From Steromphala cineraria (Eukaryota; Mollusca; Gastropoda; Trochida; Trochidae): 64,000 bases of DNA. A model generated the notes under the pieces. It did no database searches. It worked only from the letters and a program-made list of their open reading frames with translations, and was not told the origin of the DNA. How positions within the stretch are numbered: position 1 is the first letter of the stretch; every line of letters starts with the position of its first letter. Position numbers and translations under genes: made by a program. Positions 1 to 9,963 of the stretch are shown here, piece by piece. The stretch lies in contig OU744731.1 in assembly GCA_916613615.1 (NCBI GenBank), positions 50,754,645 through 50,818,644 on the forward strand, in the 5' to 3' direction.

Positions 1-3000
1 GATTTCTTTCGAAAACCACTCATGCTGAACTTCACGGATCACGAACACCTCACTTTTTGTATACATTGAAACTGTCATCTGTCCATGTTTCGGGTCATGA
101 CGGCATCTTGCCATGTGTTTCAGCTGGGCAACAGCATTCACGAGATTTATCCAGGAAGAGAATCTTTGAAATCTATCCGTCCCTAATCCTGTGTAGCCAC
201 TTGTAAAATGACTCACTTCTGAAACAACTTCTGTTTCCACAAATTCTGTCCTATCTGTTTCTTCAGTTTCTCCTACAAGTACGTTTGTACTTTGAGGTCC
301 TTTGAGCCACTTGCTGTCCGCAAGGTCTGCTGCATCTAGAGTTCTCGTACCATCATCAGCTGGGTTTCTGTTTGTCGGAACATAATTCCACTGATCTGAA
401 TTGGAGAAAGTAAGAATCTTTGAAATTCTATTTGACACGTAAACCTGGAATCTCTTGGTTCTGTTTGTGAGGCAACCAAGCACTATGTTGCTATCAGAGT
501 AGAAGCACACTTGGGACGGATCAATTTCGAGACTTTCACAGACAGTGTGTGCTAACTCAGTAGCTACAACAGCAGCGCATAGCTCTAGGCGAGGAATGGT
601 GTGACCATGTGATGGTGCGATCTTCACCTTTCCCATCACAAATCCGATCTGTTCCTGTCCATCTGACGTTGTTGCCTTGAGGTAACTAATGGCAGCTATG
701 GCGTTTGTGGAGGCATCGCAATACACAAGGAGCTTTTTGTCAACAGCATCTCGAAATGAAGATGGCACAAATGTCCTAGGAATAACAACAGTCTCTAGTT
801 TCTTAAGAGAACTTTTCCAGTTCTCCCATTCTCTGTGATAGTCAGACGCAAGTGGGTCGTCCCATCCAATCTTGTGAGTCATGACATCTCGCATGATCAA
901 TCGTCCTTTAACAGTGACTGGTGAGAAGAATCCTAAAGGGTCATAGATGGATCCTATTGTAGAGAGTATGCCACGTTTGGTGAATGGCTTCTCTTCATCC
1001 GGTACATGTAGCGTGAACATGTCAGTCGTCACATTCCAGGATACACCAAGACTCCTATGGATAGAATACGGACTTCCAAGATCATCCATGTCAATGTTCT
1101 GTAGGTCTTTGATTCTGTCTTCCGCAGGAAATGCTTCCATTACAGTCGCACTGTTTGATGCGAATTTGTGAAAACGTATGTTTCCATGGACCTTAAGAGC
1201 ATCTTGTGTTCTCTTAAGCAAGTCTATAGCTTCTGGTTCCGTTGGGAGGGAGGTTAATCCGTCGTCAACGTAAAAGTTCTTGTGGATGAAGTGTCTTACA
1301 TCTTCACCGAATTCTGGAGCAGAGGATTCTGCAATTCTTCTGAGTCCATAGGTCGCCACGGCTGGCGAGGATTTGTTCCCAAACACATGTACCCGCATGC
1401 GGTACTCAATCATATCCAGTTTGGGGTCATTGCGCTGGTACCAAAAGAACCTAAGAAAGTTCCTGTACTGTTCATCAACTTGAAAGCAATAAAACATATT
1501 TTCTATGTCGCCCATGATAGCGACACGTTCTCTTCTGAAAGATAGGAGAACATGTAGGAGCCTATTCATCAGATCTGGTCCTTGTAGTAGGACGCTGTTT
1601 AAAGAGAGTCCATCATATGCTGCCGATGCGTCGAACACGCCTCTTATCTGTTCTGGTTTTTGTGGGTGTCTCACTCCAAATAGAGGCAGATACCAGGCTT
1701 CCGTCTTGGTCTCGACAGCTGGAGCTACTTCTGCATGTCCGGCTGATATGATCTTGTCCATAAATTCTAACATCTGTTTCTTCTTGTTATGGTCCTTGCT
1801 CAGGCTGTGATGAAGTGCCTTGGCTCTCTGCTTTGCCTGTGGTCTGTTGTTAGGGAGAGTAGGTCTGGGGTTCCGCAGTGGTAGGGGAGCAGTCCAGGTT
1901 CCTTCTTCATTCCTCCGCATTTTGTTGTCCATAATATCCAGGAACTGGCGATCTTCAGTTGACAATCCAGGCTTATTGTCATCTCTAGTGACCTTGAAAA
2001 CATCACTTTCTAATTTTCTTTCCACAAGGTGTTCTTTGATCAGGAATCTGTTTGAACATGGTTTCAGGAGAGTTGGTCGGCCATTGTCCATGACGTAAGT
2101 CTTGTTGGCGTTGACTGTGTCTTGTACGTGTTGTTTTCCAATGCAAGTTTCTCCGATCACTACCCAGCCAAGTGAAAGTCTCTGGGCATAGGGTGAATGT
2201 CCTGGACCTATACGCTGTTCTTTCACGTGAAAGGCTTCAGTCATGTTTCTTCCAATCAACATGAGAATCTCCGCCGAGTCATCCAACGGAGGTATACTGT
2301 CTGCTATATCTGTCAAATGCTTGTGGTGCTGTGCAACCGCAGGAGTTGCAATTTCTGTTCTGAAGTTTGGAATGTTCTGACATTCTATTAGAGTTGGCAG
2401 GTCAAGAGTGCAGTCACCTGTGATAGATGACACCTGGAAGCCAGTAGCCCTTCGTCCTGATGTTTTTGTGATCCCGGCACATGTTGATAGTGAGTAGGGG
2501 ATTCTGTTTGACCTTTTGATGCCCATTACATCAAAAAACCTAGGTGTGACTAGACACGAGTTGCTCTGGTCGTCGATAATGGCGTACAGCTTTACCGATC
2601 TCTTTGGGTTGGTCTGGTGATGAACATTTACTAACAATGTCTTTCCGCAAGATTTCCCGCTGAAAACACTGTCACAAATCTCTGTACACTGAGCGGAAAC
2701 ATGAGAACCTGATTCTCGTTTAGAGTCTTTTATCTTGTGACTTCCTTTGGTTGACGTGTATTCCGACCATTCTTGTTTCGTCATGTGTAGAGCAGTGATA
2801 TGTTTACCACCACAATCTGCGCACTTTGGTTCAGCTTCTGTACATTCACTAGCCAAGTGTTTTGGCTGACAACACTTGAAACACAGACCTTTACCCAGCA
2901 TAAAGTGTATCTTATCTGAATATGGCCTTGATTTGAATGAGACACAGTCCGCTAATGAGTGGTCAGTGTTATGTACAGGACATCTATTCTCAACTGTCGT

Positions 3001-4566
3001 CTTCCTCACTTGAACTCGTGACAAGTAGTTCTGTTGTTTCTTCTGTGTGACAGCCGGAGTGTAGGTTGGTCGAGCGTGTGAGAAACTAGGATCATTCTTC
3101 AGTCGATTCATTTCATGGATGAATTCCACAAGTTCTGTGAAGGGTGGGAAGGTCACGTGATGAACGTTCTTGTATTTGAATGCTCTTGATTCCCATCTAT
3201 CCCTCATATAAATGGGTAGCTTGTTGACTATGGGGTTGATTCCTGTTGGAGAGTCAAAGTATGAGAGGTGGCAAGCAAATCTGTGGTCATGTTTGGTACC
3301 TTCAATTTCTGCAAGTAGATCATACAGGTCATACAGTCTTTCAAAATCATGAGAGTTTATGTTTAAAAAAGAATACAGTCTCTTTTCCAGGGAAGAGAGG
3401 ATGCTCTCTGGGCTACCGAACTTCTCGTCTAGTCGTTCCCAAGTCAAACGGAGACACAACACAGGGCTATTGATGTTGGATCTACGAATGTTATTTGCAT
3501 GTTTCAAGGATTTCTGTCCCAACCAATTTGAAAGTAAGTCTAACTCCTCATTCTCACTCAAATTCACTTCACTAACTACTTTCTTGAATGAGGTTTTCCA
3601 CATAGTGTAGAATTCTGGTGTGTCGTCAAATTTCGTAAGTCTCTGCAGTAGGAGTTCTTTTCTAAGAAACATTTGAGACACATCTTGTTGAGATACATAT
3701 GGGGCAGCATGTGGATTTAAAGGAGTGCTTGAATGTTTTAGTACAAAAGTGTCTGGTTCCTGCACTCGTTTATCACGAGGTGTGTTCAAGGGTGGTTCAT
3801 AACTTCCATGATCCTTGACTTGATTTTCCAATTGATTCACATATTTCTTTGTTCTATCTTGGGGGTCGTCTACGGGAACATCTACTGAACCAATTTGTGA
3901 GTTGCCCTCGTCTTCAAGTGCTTTGACTTCGGCATTCAGGACGGCACACAGTTTCTGATGCTCAATCATTGTCTTTTCCGCTTCGAGTAAGGCTTGCTTT
4001 TTCAGAAGTTCTGTTTCTTTGGTCACATATTCAAGAGCAGCTTTTGCCCCTTCAGATCTCGCCTTCTTCTCAGCAATCTTCACAGATAGTTTGTCACTTG
4101 ACACTCTACTGCCTTTGGTGCGCCTAGATGTAGAAAGTTCTTCTATTAAAGTCATTACTAAATTGTCAATATCTGTTGTGATTTTGTCAAATACAAGTTG
4201 AACACTCTTTCTATTTTTCATGTTACTGTCGTATTCGACATCTGACTCTTCTGTGTTGGTTCTGACCAAAAATGCCACATGATCAGTTGAGAGTTGATTA
4301 TACCGATGGTAATAATTGTTCAAACTTTCTCTACATTTCTGCAGCTGTTTTAAGTCTCTTGTGCAATGTTTAACATCATCTGTTACTTGTACTATCTTGT
4401 TTTCTAGTTTTTCTATTTTGATAACAAAGTCTTTGTTGCATGAATAGAACAGTTCTTTACCCTTAGAAGTAAGAGTTCTCTTTCTTTCAGTGTTATCTTC
4501 TTTTTCTGACGACATATCTGTCTCATCTTTTATTTCTTTTTCATCTTGGATTTCTTTATCACTCAT
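1..4566 (-). CDS. BEL/Pao retrotransposon polyprotein (gag-pro-RT-RNase H), cut by window edge
   Basis: Reading the minus strand from the ATG at 4566-4564 gives 1522 codons with no stop down to base 1, so the frame is open at the edge. Residues about 1-330 are charged and coiled-coil rich, followed by a gag-like region. A CCHC zinc knuckle has C562, C565, H570 and C575; a second Cys/His cluster follows. The protease-like site reads D665-D-Q-S instead of the usual DSG/DTG. Reverse transcriptase shows the first catalytic Asp (D1020, in MGDIENMF) and YVDD (D1101-D1102). RNase H candidates are D1284, E1328, D1358 and D1404. This order is that of BEL/Pao polyproteins, where integrase follows; it would lie beyond base 1. 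The intact frame suggests recent insertion. It lies antisense to the coiled-coil gene, probably in one of its introns. Short ORFs inside on either strand are shadows. Confidence 0.93.
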   Translation of the reverse strand, partial: MSDKEIQDEKEIKDETDMSSEKEDNTERKRTLTSKGKELFYSCNKDFVIKIEKLENKIVQVTDDVKHCTRDLKQLQKCRESLNNYYHRYNQLSTDHVAFLVRTNTEESDVEYDSNMKNRKSVQLVFDKITTDIDNLVMTLIEELSTSRRTKGSRVSSDKLSVKIAEKKARSEGAKAALEYVTKETELLKKQALLEAEKTMIEHQKLCAVLNAEVKALEDEGNSQIGSVDVPVDDPQDRTKKYVNQLENQVKDHGSYEPPLNTPRDKRVQEPDTFVLKHSSTPLNPHAAPYVSQQDVSQMFLRKELLLQRLTKFDDTPEFYTMWKTSFKKVVSEVNLSENEELDLLSNWLGQKSLKHANNIRRSNINSPVLCLRLTWERLDEKFGSPESILSSLEKRLYSFLNINSHDFERLYDLYDLLAEIEGTKHDHRFACHLSYFDSPTGINPIVNKLPIYMRDRWESRAFKYKNVHHVTFPPFTELVEFIHEMNRLKNDPSFSHARPTYTPAVTQKKQQNYLSRVQVRKTTVENRCPVHNTDHSLADCVSFKSRPYSDKIHFMLGKGLCFKCCQPKHLASECTEAEPKCADCGGKHITALHMTKQEWSEYTSTKGSHKIKDSKRESGSHVSAQCTEICDSVFSGKSCGKTLLVNVHHQTNPKRSVKLYAIIDDQSNSCLVTPRFFDVMGIKRSNRIPYSLSTCAGITKTSGRRATGFQVSSITGDCTLDLPTLIECQNIPNFRTEIATPAVAQHHKHLTDIADSIPPLDDSAEILMLIGRNMTEAFHVKEQRIGPGHSPYAQRLSLGWVVIGETCIGKQHVQDTVNANKTYVMDNGRPTLLKPCSNRFLIKEHLVERKLESDVFKVTRDDNKPGLSTEDRQFLDIMDNKMRRNEEGTWTAPLPLRNPRPTLPNNRPQAKQRAKALHHSLSKDHNKKKQMLEFMDKIISAGHAEVAPAVETKTEAWYLPLFGVRHPQKPEQIRGVFDASAAYDGLSLNSVLLQGPDLMNRLLHVLLSFRRERVAIMGDIENMFYCFQVDEQYRNFLRFFWYQRNDPKLDMIEYRMRVHVFGNKSSPAVATYGLRRIAESSAPEFGEDVRHFIHKNFYVDDGLTSLPTEPEAIDLLKRTQDALKVHGNIRFHKFASNSATVMEAFPAEDRIKDLQNIDMDDLGSPYSIHRSLGVSWNVTTDMFTLHVPDEEKPFTKRGILSTIGSIYDPLGFFSPVTVKGRLIMRDVMTHKIGWDDPLASDYHREWENWKSSLKKLETVVIPRTFVPSSFRDAVDKKLLVYCDASTNAIAAISYLKATTSDGQEQIGFVMGKVKIAPSHGHTIPRLELCAAVVATELAHTVCESLEIDPSQVCFYSDSNIVLGCLTNRTKRFQVYVSNRISKILTFSNSDQWNYVPTNRNPADDGTRTLDAADLADSKWLKGPQSTNVLVGETEETDRTEFVETEVVSEVSHFTSGYTGLGTDRFQRFSSWINLVNAVAQLKHMARCRHDPKHGQMTVSMYTKSEVFVIREVQHEWFSKEI

Positions 4567-5568
4567 TCTGCTATTTCACAGTTGATCAGCGGTCTTTTTA
4601 CTGTACTGTGACCAGTTAATCTTTAATAAAGATGCACAGCCAGCTAACCAGGATCTTCTTTATTTCCATTATTTTCAAGATTCAACAATATTTGATGTTT
4701 TGATTGAAGTGATGTATGGAAGTTGAAAGCGAAGATTGTGCGTTTGGTAAAAAGCTGAAAGATACAAAAAGATTCTATTACCAAAATGAATCTACGTTTG
4801 GATACTATATTCTTTACAAAATCATGAAACCTTTACATGAAATGTATGTTACTGCTATATTTACAGCTTCTTATTGAATATTTTACGACACTTCAATTTT
4901 CACTATTGAAGACATGAGCTGTTGACTGATTCAACATTATTACGAAAATACACTGATTTACTGAAAGTTATACATTTGTATGAAAAATGCAATATATCTA
5001 TCATAAATCTATAAAACTTACACCGTGGGCACTGTAATCTGGTGTCTATAAATCATGTAAATGCTAAGAATAAGCAAATCTTGTGAAAAACGTGGTCTTG
5101 TTACAAACAGTCTAGTTTTCCAACTTCTCAACTGAAGATTCCCAAGGGGAGGTAAAAATAAAAAGGAAGTTTCGTAAAATCCCTTCAGGGTATCAGAACA
5201 CCCACGGTTCACAAAAGTGCGTCATGGAATACTTTTGAAGGCCTTAGTCGTCTTTATTGACTCTTTAAAATAGGTCTAAACAGTGTACAGTCGTTTGAGA
5301 CCTTCAATTGTTTTATGGAGAAAAAATTAAGGTCAAGGCGAGCATGACAAGTTGACTAATATACCGTTCAACTCAACCTAAACTTTGACGGCTTGCCTGT
5401 GTTCACGTGACTTTTCAAAGGGACGTCTCTCTAAATCGGCTCGTTTCGCGAAACTGGAAAATGGTCAATTCAACCTTTGAAAATCATTGAATAATTATTG
5501 AGATTATTGATATATTTCCTTTACATTTTTATCTAGGTAAACAAGGGCAACTAATCTTGTGATTTCAG
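4567..5568 (-). other. Leader and presumed 5' LTR of the BEL/Pao element, then host intron
   Basis: This AT-rich stretch lies upstream of the polyprotein ATG on the minus strand and ends at the splice acceptor of the first visible host exon. A 5' LTR and primer binding site should lie here, but the 3' LTR is outside the window, so LTR borders cannot be found by comparison. TGG-containing sites 40-90 bases upstream of the ATG are possible primer binding sites, none convincing. No host coding sequence was seen. Confidence 0.45.
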
Positions 5569-5648
5569 GAAGCCTTGGAAGATGACCATGTAGAGATGCT
5601 GAACACAATGGCTGGCCACCAAATGCTATCCATACAGAAAATGAGGAA
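5569..5648 (+). CDS. Coiled-coil gene, visible exon 1
   Basis: Acceptor TTTCAG precedes GAAGCC and donor GTTAGT follows. It starts in phase 0 and leaves two bases of a split codon. It encodes visible residues 1-26, beginning EALEDDHVEML. Confidence 0.75.
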
Positions 5649-8600
5649 GTTAGTTGAATCCTAATACCGGTAGTCATCTTTTTTTCCTTGAACAAAGTCA
5701 AGGGGTATATACTTAGTATAGAAATATAACTGATCTGATCTCTTAAATTACTTCCTCTGACCTAATTCATTTAAAAAATCTTAACAAATCAAAAAGTGTA
5801 CATTTACAAGCCCATATAATTTCCTATCTACCAATAGCCTCTGTTTTGTATTGACTGATGAAGGAGGTATTGTGGCAGTATGTGGAGAGTGTGGGAGCAG
5901 TGAGAGCTTGATGTGTTGTGTGTGCAGGAGAGAGCAGCTGAGCGGGGCGCAGGCGGAGGAGTACATGCAGCAAGTCAAGCAGGAGATGCTGGGTGTGAAG
6001 GAGCAGATGGAGCGAGAGAAGGAGCGCCAGCAGGCCCAGCTCCACACCACGCTCAGTCAGCGCAAACAGCAGCGTCTGGCAGACAGGAAGAAGCAGCAGG
6101 AGCAGGAGATGCAGGACTACCTCAAGACCTCCAGGAACCAGCAGACAGAGGGCGCTGTCGGTCAGTCACACTCAACCTTTTATTACTAGAATATTCATAT
6201 AGCAAGTTCACAGAGGGTTTGACAGTCCACTAAAACTGCGGACAGTTTTGATTGTAAGCAATAACAAGTAAATTCTGGAAGCCATTTGATTCAAAATGTT
6301 CATTTTCAATCTGTTTTGATATCTTTCTCTCTAGAAAAACATTTGTTATCGTATATATCATGATAATGATCGAACAAATGTTTCGAAAACCTTTTTGGAC
6401 AAGGAATTTGTTTTCATGAAAATGTTTACTCAAAGTTCAAACAGAAAGCGCAAAACATTATTGATTTTATTCATTTTAGAAAAGAAAATACTGTATATTT
6501 AATTCTTATGAAAAGTTTTAATTAAAAAAGTAAATTGGAAGTAAATATAGGATTTTCGTAATAAAACAAAATTATCTTGGTTCAAACAGGTAACCATGCA
6601 GAGTTCTGACACTAAATTTTCTTAAAATTTGTAATTTTTAAAATGGCCAGACAAATTCTAAGAAATATAAAGGAAAATTCAACAAATACATGTGACTAAA
6701 TCATTCACTTTGGAACTTTAGTTTAGTTTATCAATGGTTTGTTTCTTTACAAATGCCAGGGATGTCATCATATTCAAGCATTGCCTGAAGATATTGTCAA
6801 GAATTTTATCCTCTGAAAAGTAGGAAAATAAACAGTTCATATGTGTAATCAGTAAATACATGTATTTACTATAACTTGTATGTGTACTTTTCACTCAGTG
6901 AGTACACATATTTACTAAAATTTCTAGGAAATCAAATAGAAATGTCATTGTTATTAGCACAGTTTGCTTAAAATGATTTTTTAAATATAATAATATTTTA
7001 CAGTCTCTCCATCTCTCTGTGTGTTCATGAAGGCTATTTTTTCCAACCAGATCTAAAAAAAACAAAAGGCCTAGCTCATTGAAACTTGGCGTATGGAACA
7101 ATCATCATCTGTAGGATTGGTGTTTAATTATCAAGTTATATGTAACAGGACATTGTTTTATGTTTCCTCAATTCACATATTTTGGGAATATTGTAATGAA
7201 ATCAAACTCAGGGTAGACATAATGTAACATATAAGTTATAATGAGGATATATTTCGGCATCTCATAAGATGAAACATGCTATGTTAGAATTGTGCCTATG
7301 ATTGACTACCAGATCCAGTAGCGTTTGCTGAAGGACTCTTGAAGCTGAAGTCGCTGCACCGACAGCAGGTGAATGATCTGGAGAACGAGACGGACAGCGA
7401 GCACTTCCATGAGCTGGAGGAGGTGCGAAACCAGATTGCCTTCTCGGGGCGCACTCAGCTCAAGGGCTTGGAGGAGAAGCTGCTGCACACCCTCCAGGAC
7501 CAGGAAGGTTCCTATATTCTTCACACTTCTAGAGAGAGATTCAAGTTTTTATCAGTAAAAATAGCTTCATAAGCTTAGTTGAATTTCCAAATAAATGTTA
7601 AATTTATGTATTTGTAACATTAGTTGAGGTTGAAGTCACTCTGACATTATATCAAACTGCTGTCCTCTTCTCCACCCTGCCATGACTAAGCAAGGGAGAT
7701 CCTCGGGCTTCTTCACTCAGATATTTTTTAAAGACGATGCGAAAAGCATGATATCACCAATCAATATATTTTTGTATCATATTATGGATGGTGTTATCAA
7801 TGCAATAAAGCTATCTGATTAACTTGGTATCATCACAACCTCAAAATCTGATAAAGATGCAAATAAGTTCAAAACAAAAACTATTTTCTCAAAATCCATG
7901 CATGTCATGCGAGGGCGAAACCGCATTAGCGGTGGTTGGGGACTTTCTAAGGGAAGTAACTCTGATTGAACCTATGGAAGCTATGCCACTTAGTTCCGTA
8001 TTCACAATTAAATAATTGATTACAAGAAAATTAAGACATGCTAGTACTAAGTACGTTTATCATGTTTTCTTATTTAGTAATAGTGACTTTATCAGCAAAG
8101 TTCCCTCATCTTCTGGGTAATCGTAAATGTGGGCCCACTTGAACTGGTTCCTATATAGAGCCGAGATACGTGGGCCCACATTTGTTATCATCACGGTCTA
8201 CCGACCATTTCGCATATTTGACAAGCGTGTAACAGTAGAAAAAGTAACTTATTTGGAGGGGAAACATTCTAGAAACAGTACTCTTATGTTCTCATACGAA
8301 ATAAACATTACCAATGAATATTATTCTTGTTTTTTCCCCATCAGAAACGACATTAAAATTCTCCGCGAAAAGAAGACACAGCTCATGCATATTAATGAGT
8401 GATGTCCTGTCATTGGTGGCATCAAAGGTCAGGACCTAGGTCAAGGATCGTGACATTGATTCTACGTATATACTATATATCGACCATGTTAGAGATATTG
8501 ATCACCAAATAATGTCTTTCGGTAAATGTGGGCCCACTCGTTTGGTCTCTTATAGGGAGCGGCCGAAGTGGGCCCACATTTTAGATTATTGATCTTGATG

Positions 8601-9932
8601 GGAACTATCATCTAGAATATTGAACCTTTTCCATCAAAACTAATTAAATTTGTTTAGTCAAAATTTAACCACTTCGGGAGCTCCTTATAGAGGTCGAAAC
8701 GAATGGGCCCACATTTACCAAAATACTTTATTTTATGATCAATTTCTCTGAAATGTTCTAGTGATGTTGTTGAAACTTTTTCATCAAAGTTTATTGATGG
8801 AAAATATCATAGAATAACATGAACCTTAATTTTCCATCAAAACTATTTGAATTTGCCTCGTCAGTATTTAATCATAAATATTTTAGAATGTTGAACCTTT
8901 TCAATCAAAATTACATGATGGAAAATATCATAGAATGATATGAACCTTTTCCATCAAAACTATTTGAAATTGCCTCGTCAGTATTTAATCATAAATATTT
9001 TAGAATGTTGAATCTTTTCCACCAATACTATTTGAATTAGTCACGTTAATATTTCATCAGAAATATTGCATATCGGTGAACCTTTTCCATCAAAATTACT
9101 TGATGGGAAATATATAGAATGTCAATATATCACAAGTATAACAGAATCGTTAAACCTCTCGAAAAATTCGAATTCTGTAATTGTGGTCCCACTGTCGACT
9201 GAGCATAAGGGGAATGAAAATCAGTGGGCCCACATTTGAAACAATCATTCTGCAGTTAGGAATTGTCACACGAACTATCCCAAAACATACTCATAATCTT
9301 AGGAAAACTACTCACCCTAAATCACATTTATTGTCGACTGTAAGTGCCATTTTACCAAGAAATCAAGGAAAATGTAACGGAGATAGGATACAGACACGCC
9401 ATTAGTATCCATTGCGCGCGTGACTACGTCAACAACGGCCGTAGCTTCGCATGAAAGTGGGAAAACAGAGTTACTTCCCTTAGAAAAGGCCCAACCACCG
9501 ATAATGCGGTTTCGCCCATGCGAGTCCTAAGCCATTCGCTAACCATTGATAATGTCATCTGAAGTTTTCAGGTGGTTTTATTTATCGAATAAAAATAAAC
9601 TTATCATGCAATCCTATTTTAGAAATAGTTTGGTTCTCGAAGCATTTCAAGATGCTTTCAAGGTTAATAATCTCTATATAAATGTTCACATTACTAAGTA
9701 CTTTTGTTATTTTCCTTAATTCAACAAGAATCACTGCATGATACTAAACTATACTTTTTGTCATAAACATAGTACAGGAAATATAAAAATCATGTTAACA
9801 TATGTGTAAATAAAAGAAGGACACTGATATGATAAGCCCCAATTTCTATCATTCCCATTTTTGAAGCCAGATTTAGAGTGTTTTCTAAGGGTGGTTGTGA
9901 TGATAATATGTAAGAGAAGCTAGCTGAGTACA

Positions 9933-9963
<31 letters not shown>

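Larger units (their letters stand above)
7745..9700. mobile_element. Interspersed repeat copy A, split by a transposon insertion
   Basis: Sequence on both sides of the 7913-9517 insertion matches 17900-18250, which is uninterrupted. Shared blocks include the region ending TGCATGTCATGCGAG and the part with TTATCGAATAAAA and GAAGCATTTCAAG. Outer limits are approximate. The family is not recognised and no coding capacity was seen. Confidence 0.65.

Noticed and set aside
947..4201. Plus-strand ORFs across the BEL/Pao region
   Set aside because: Antisense shadows of the continuous minus-strand polyprotein.
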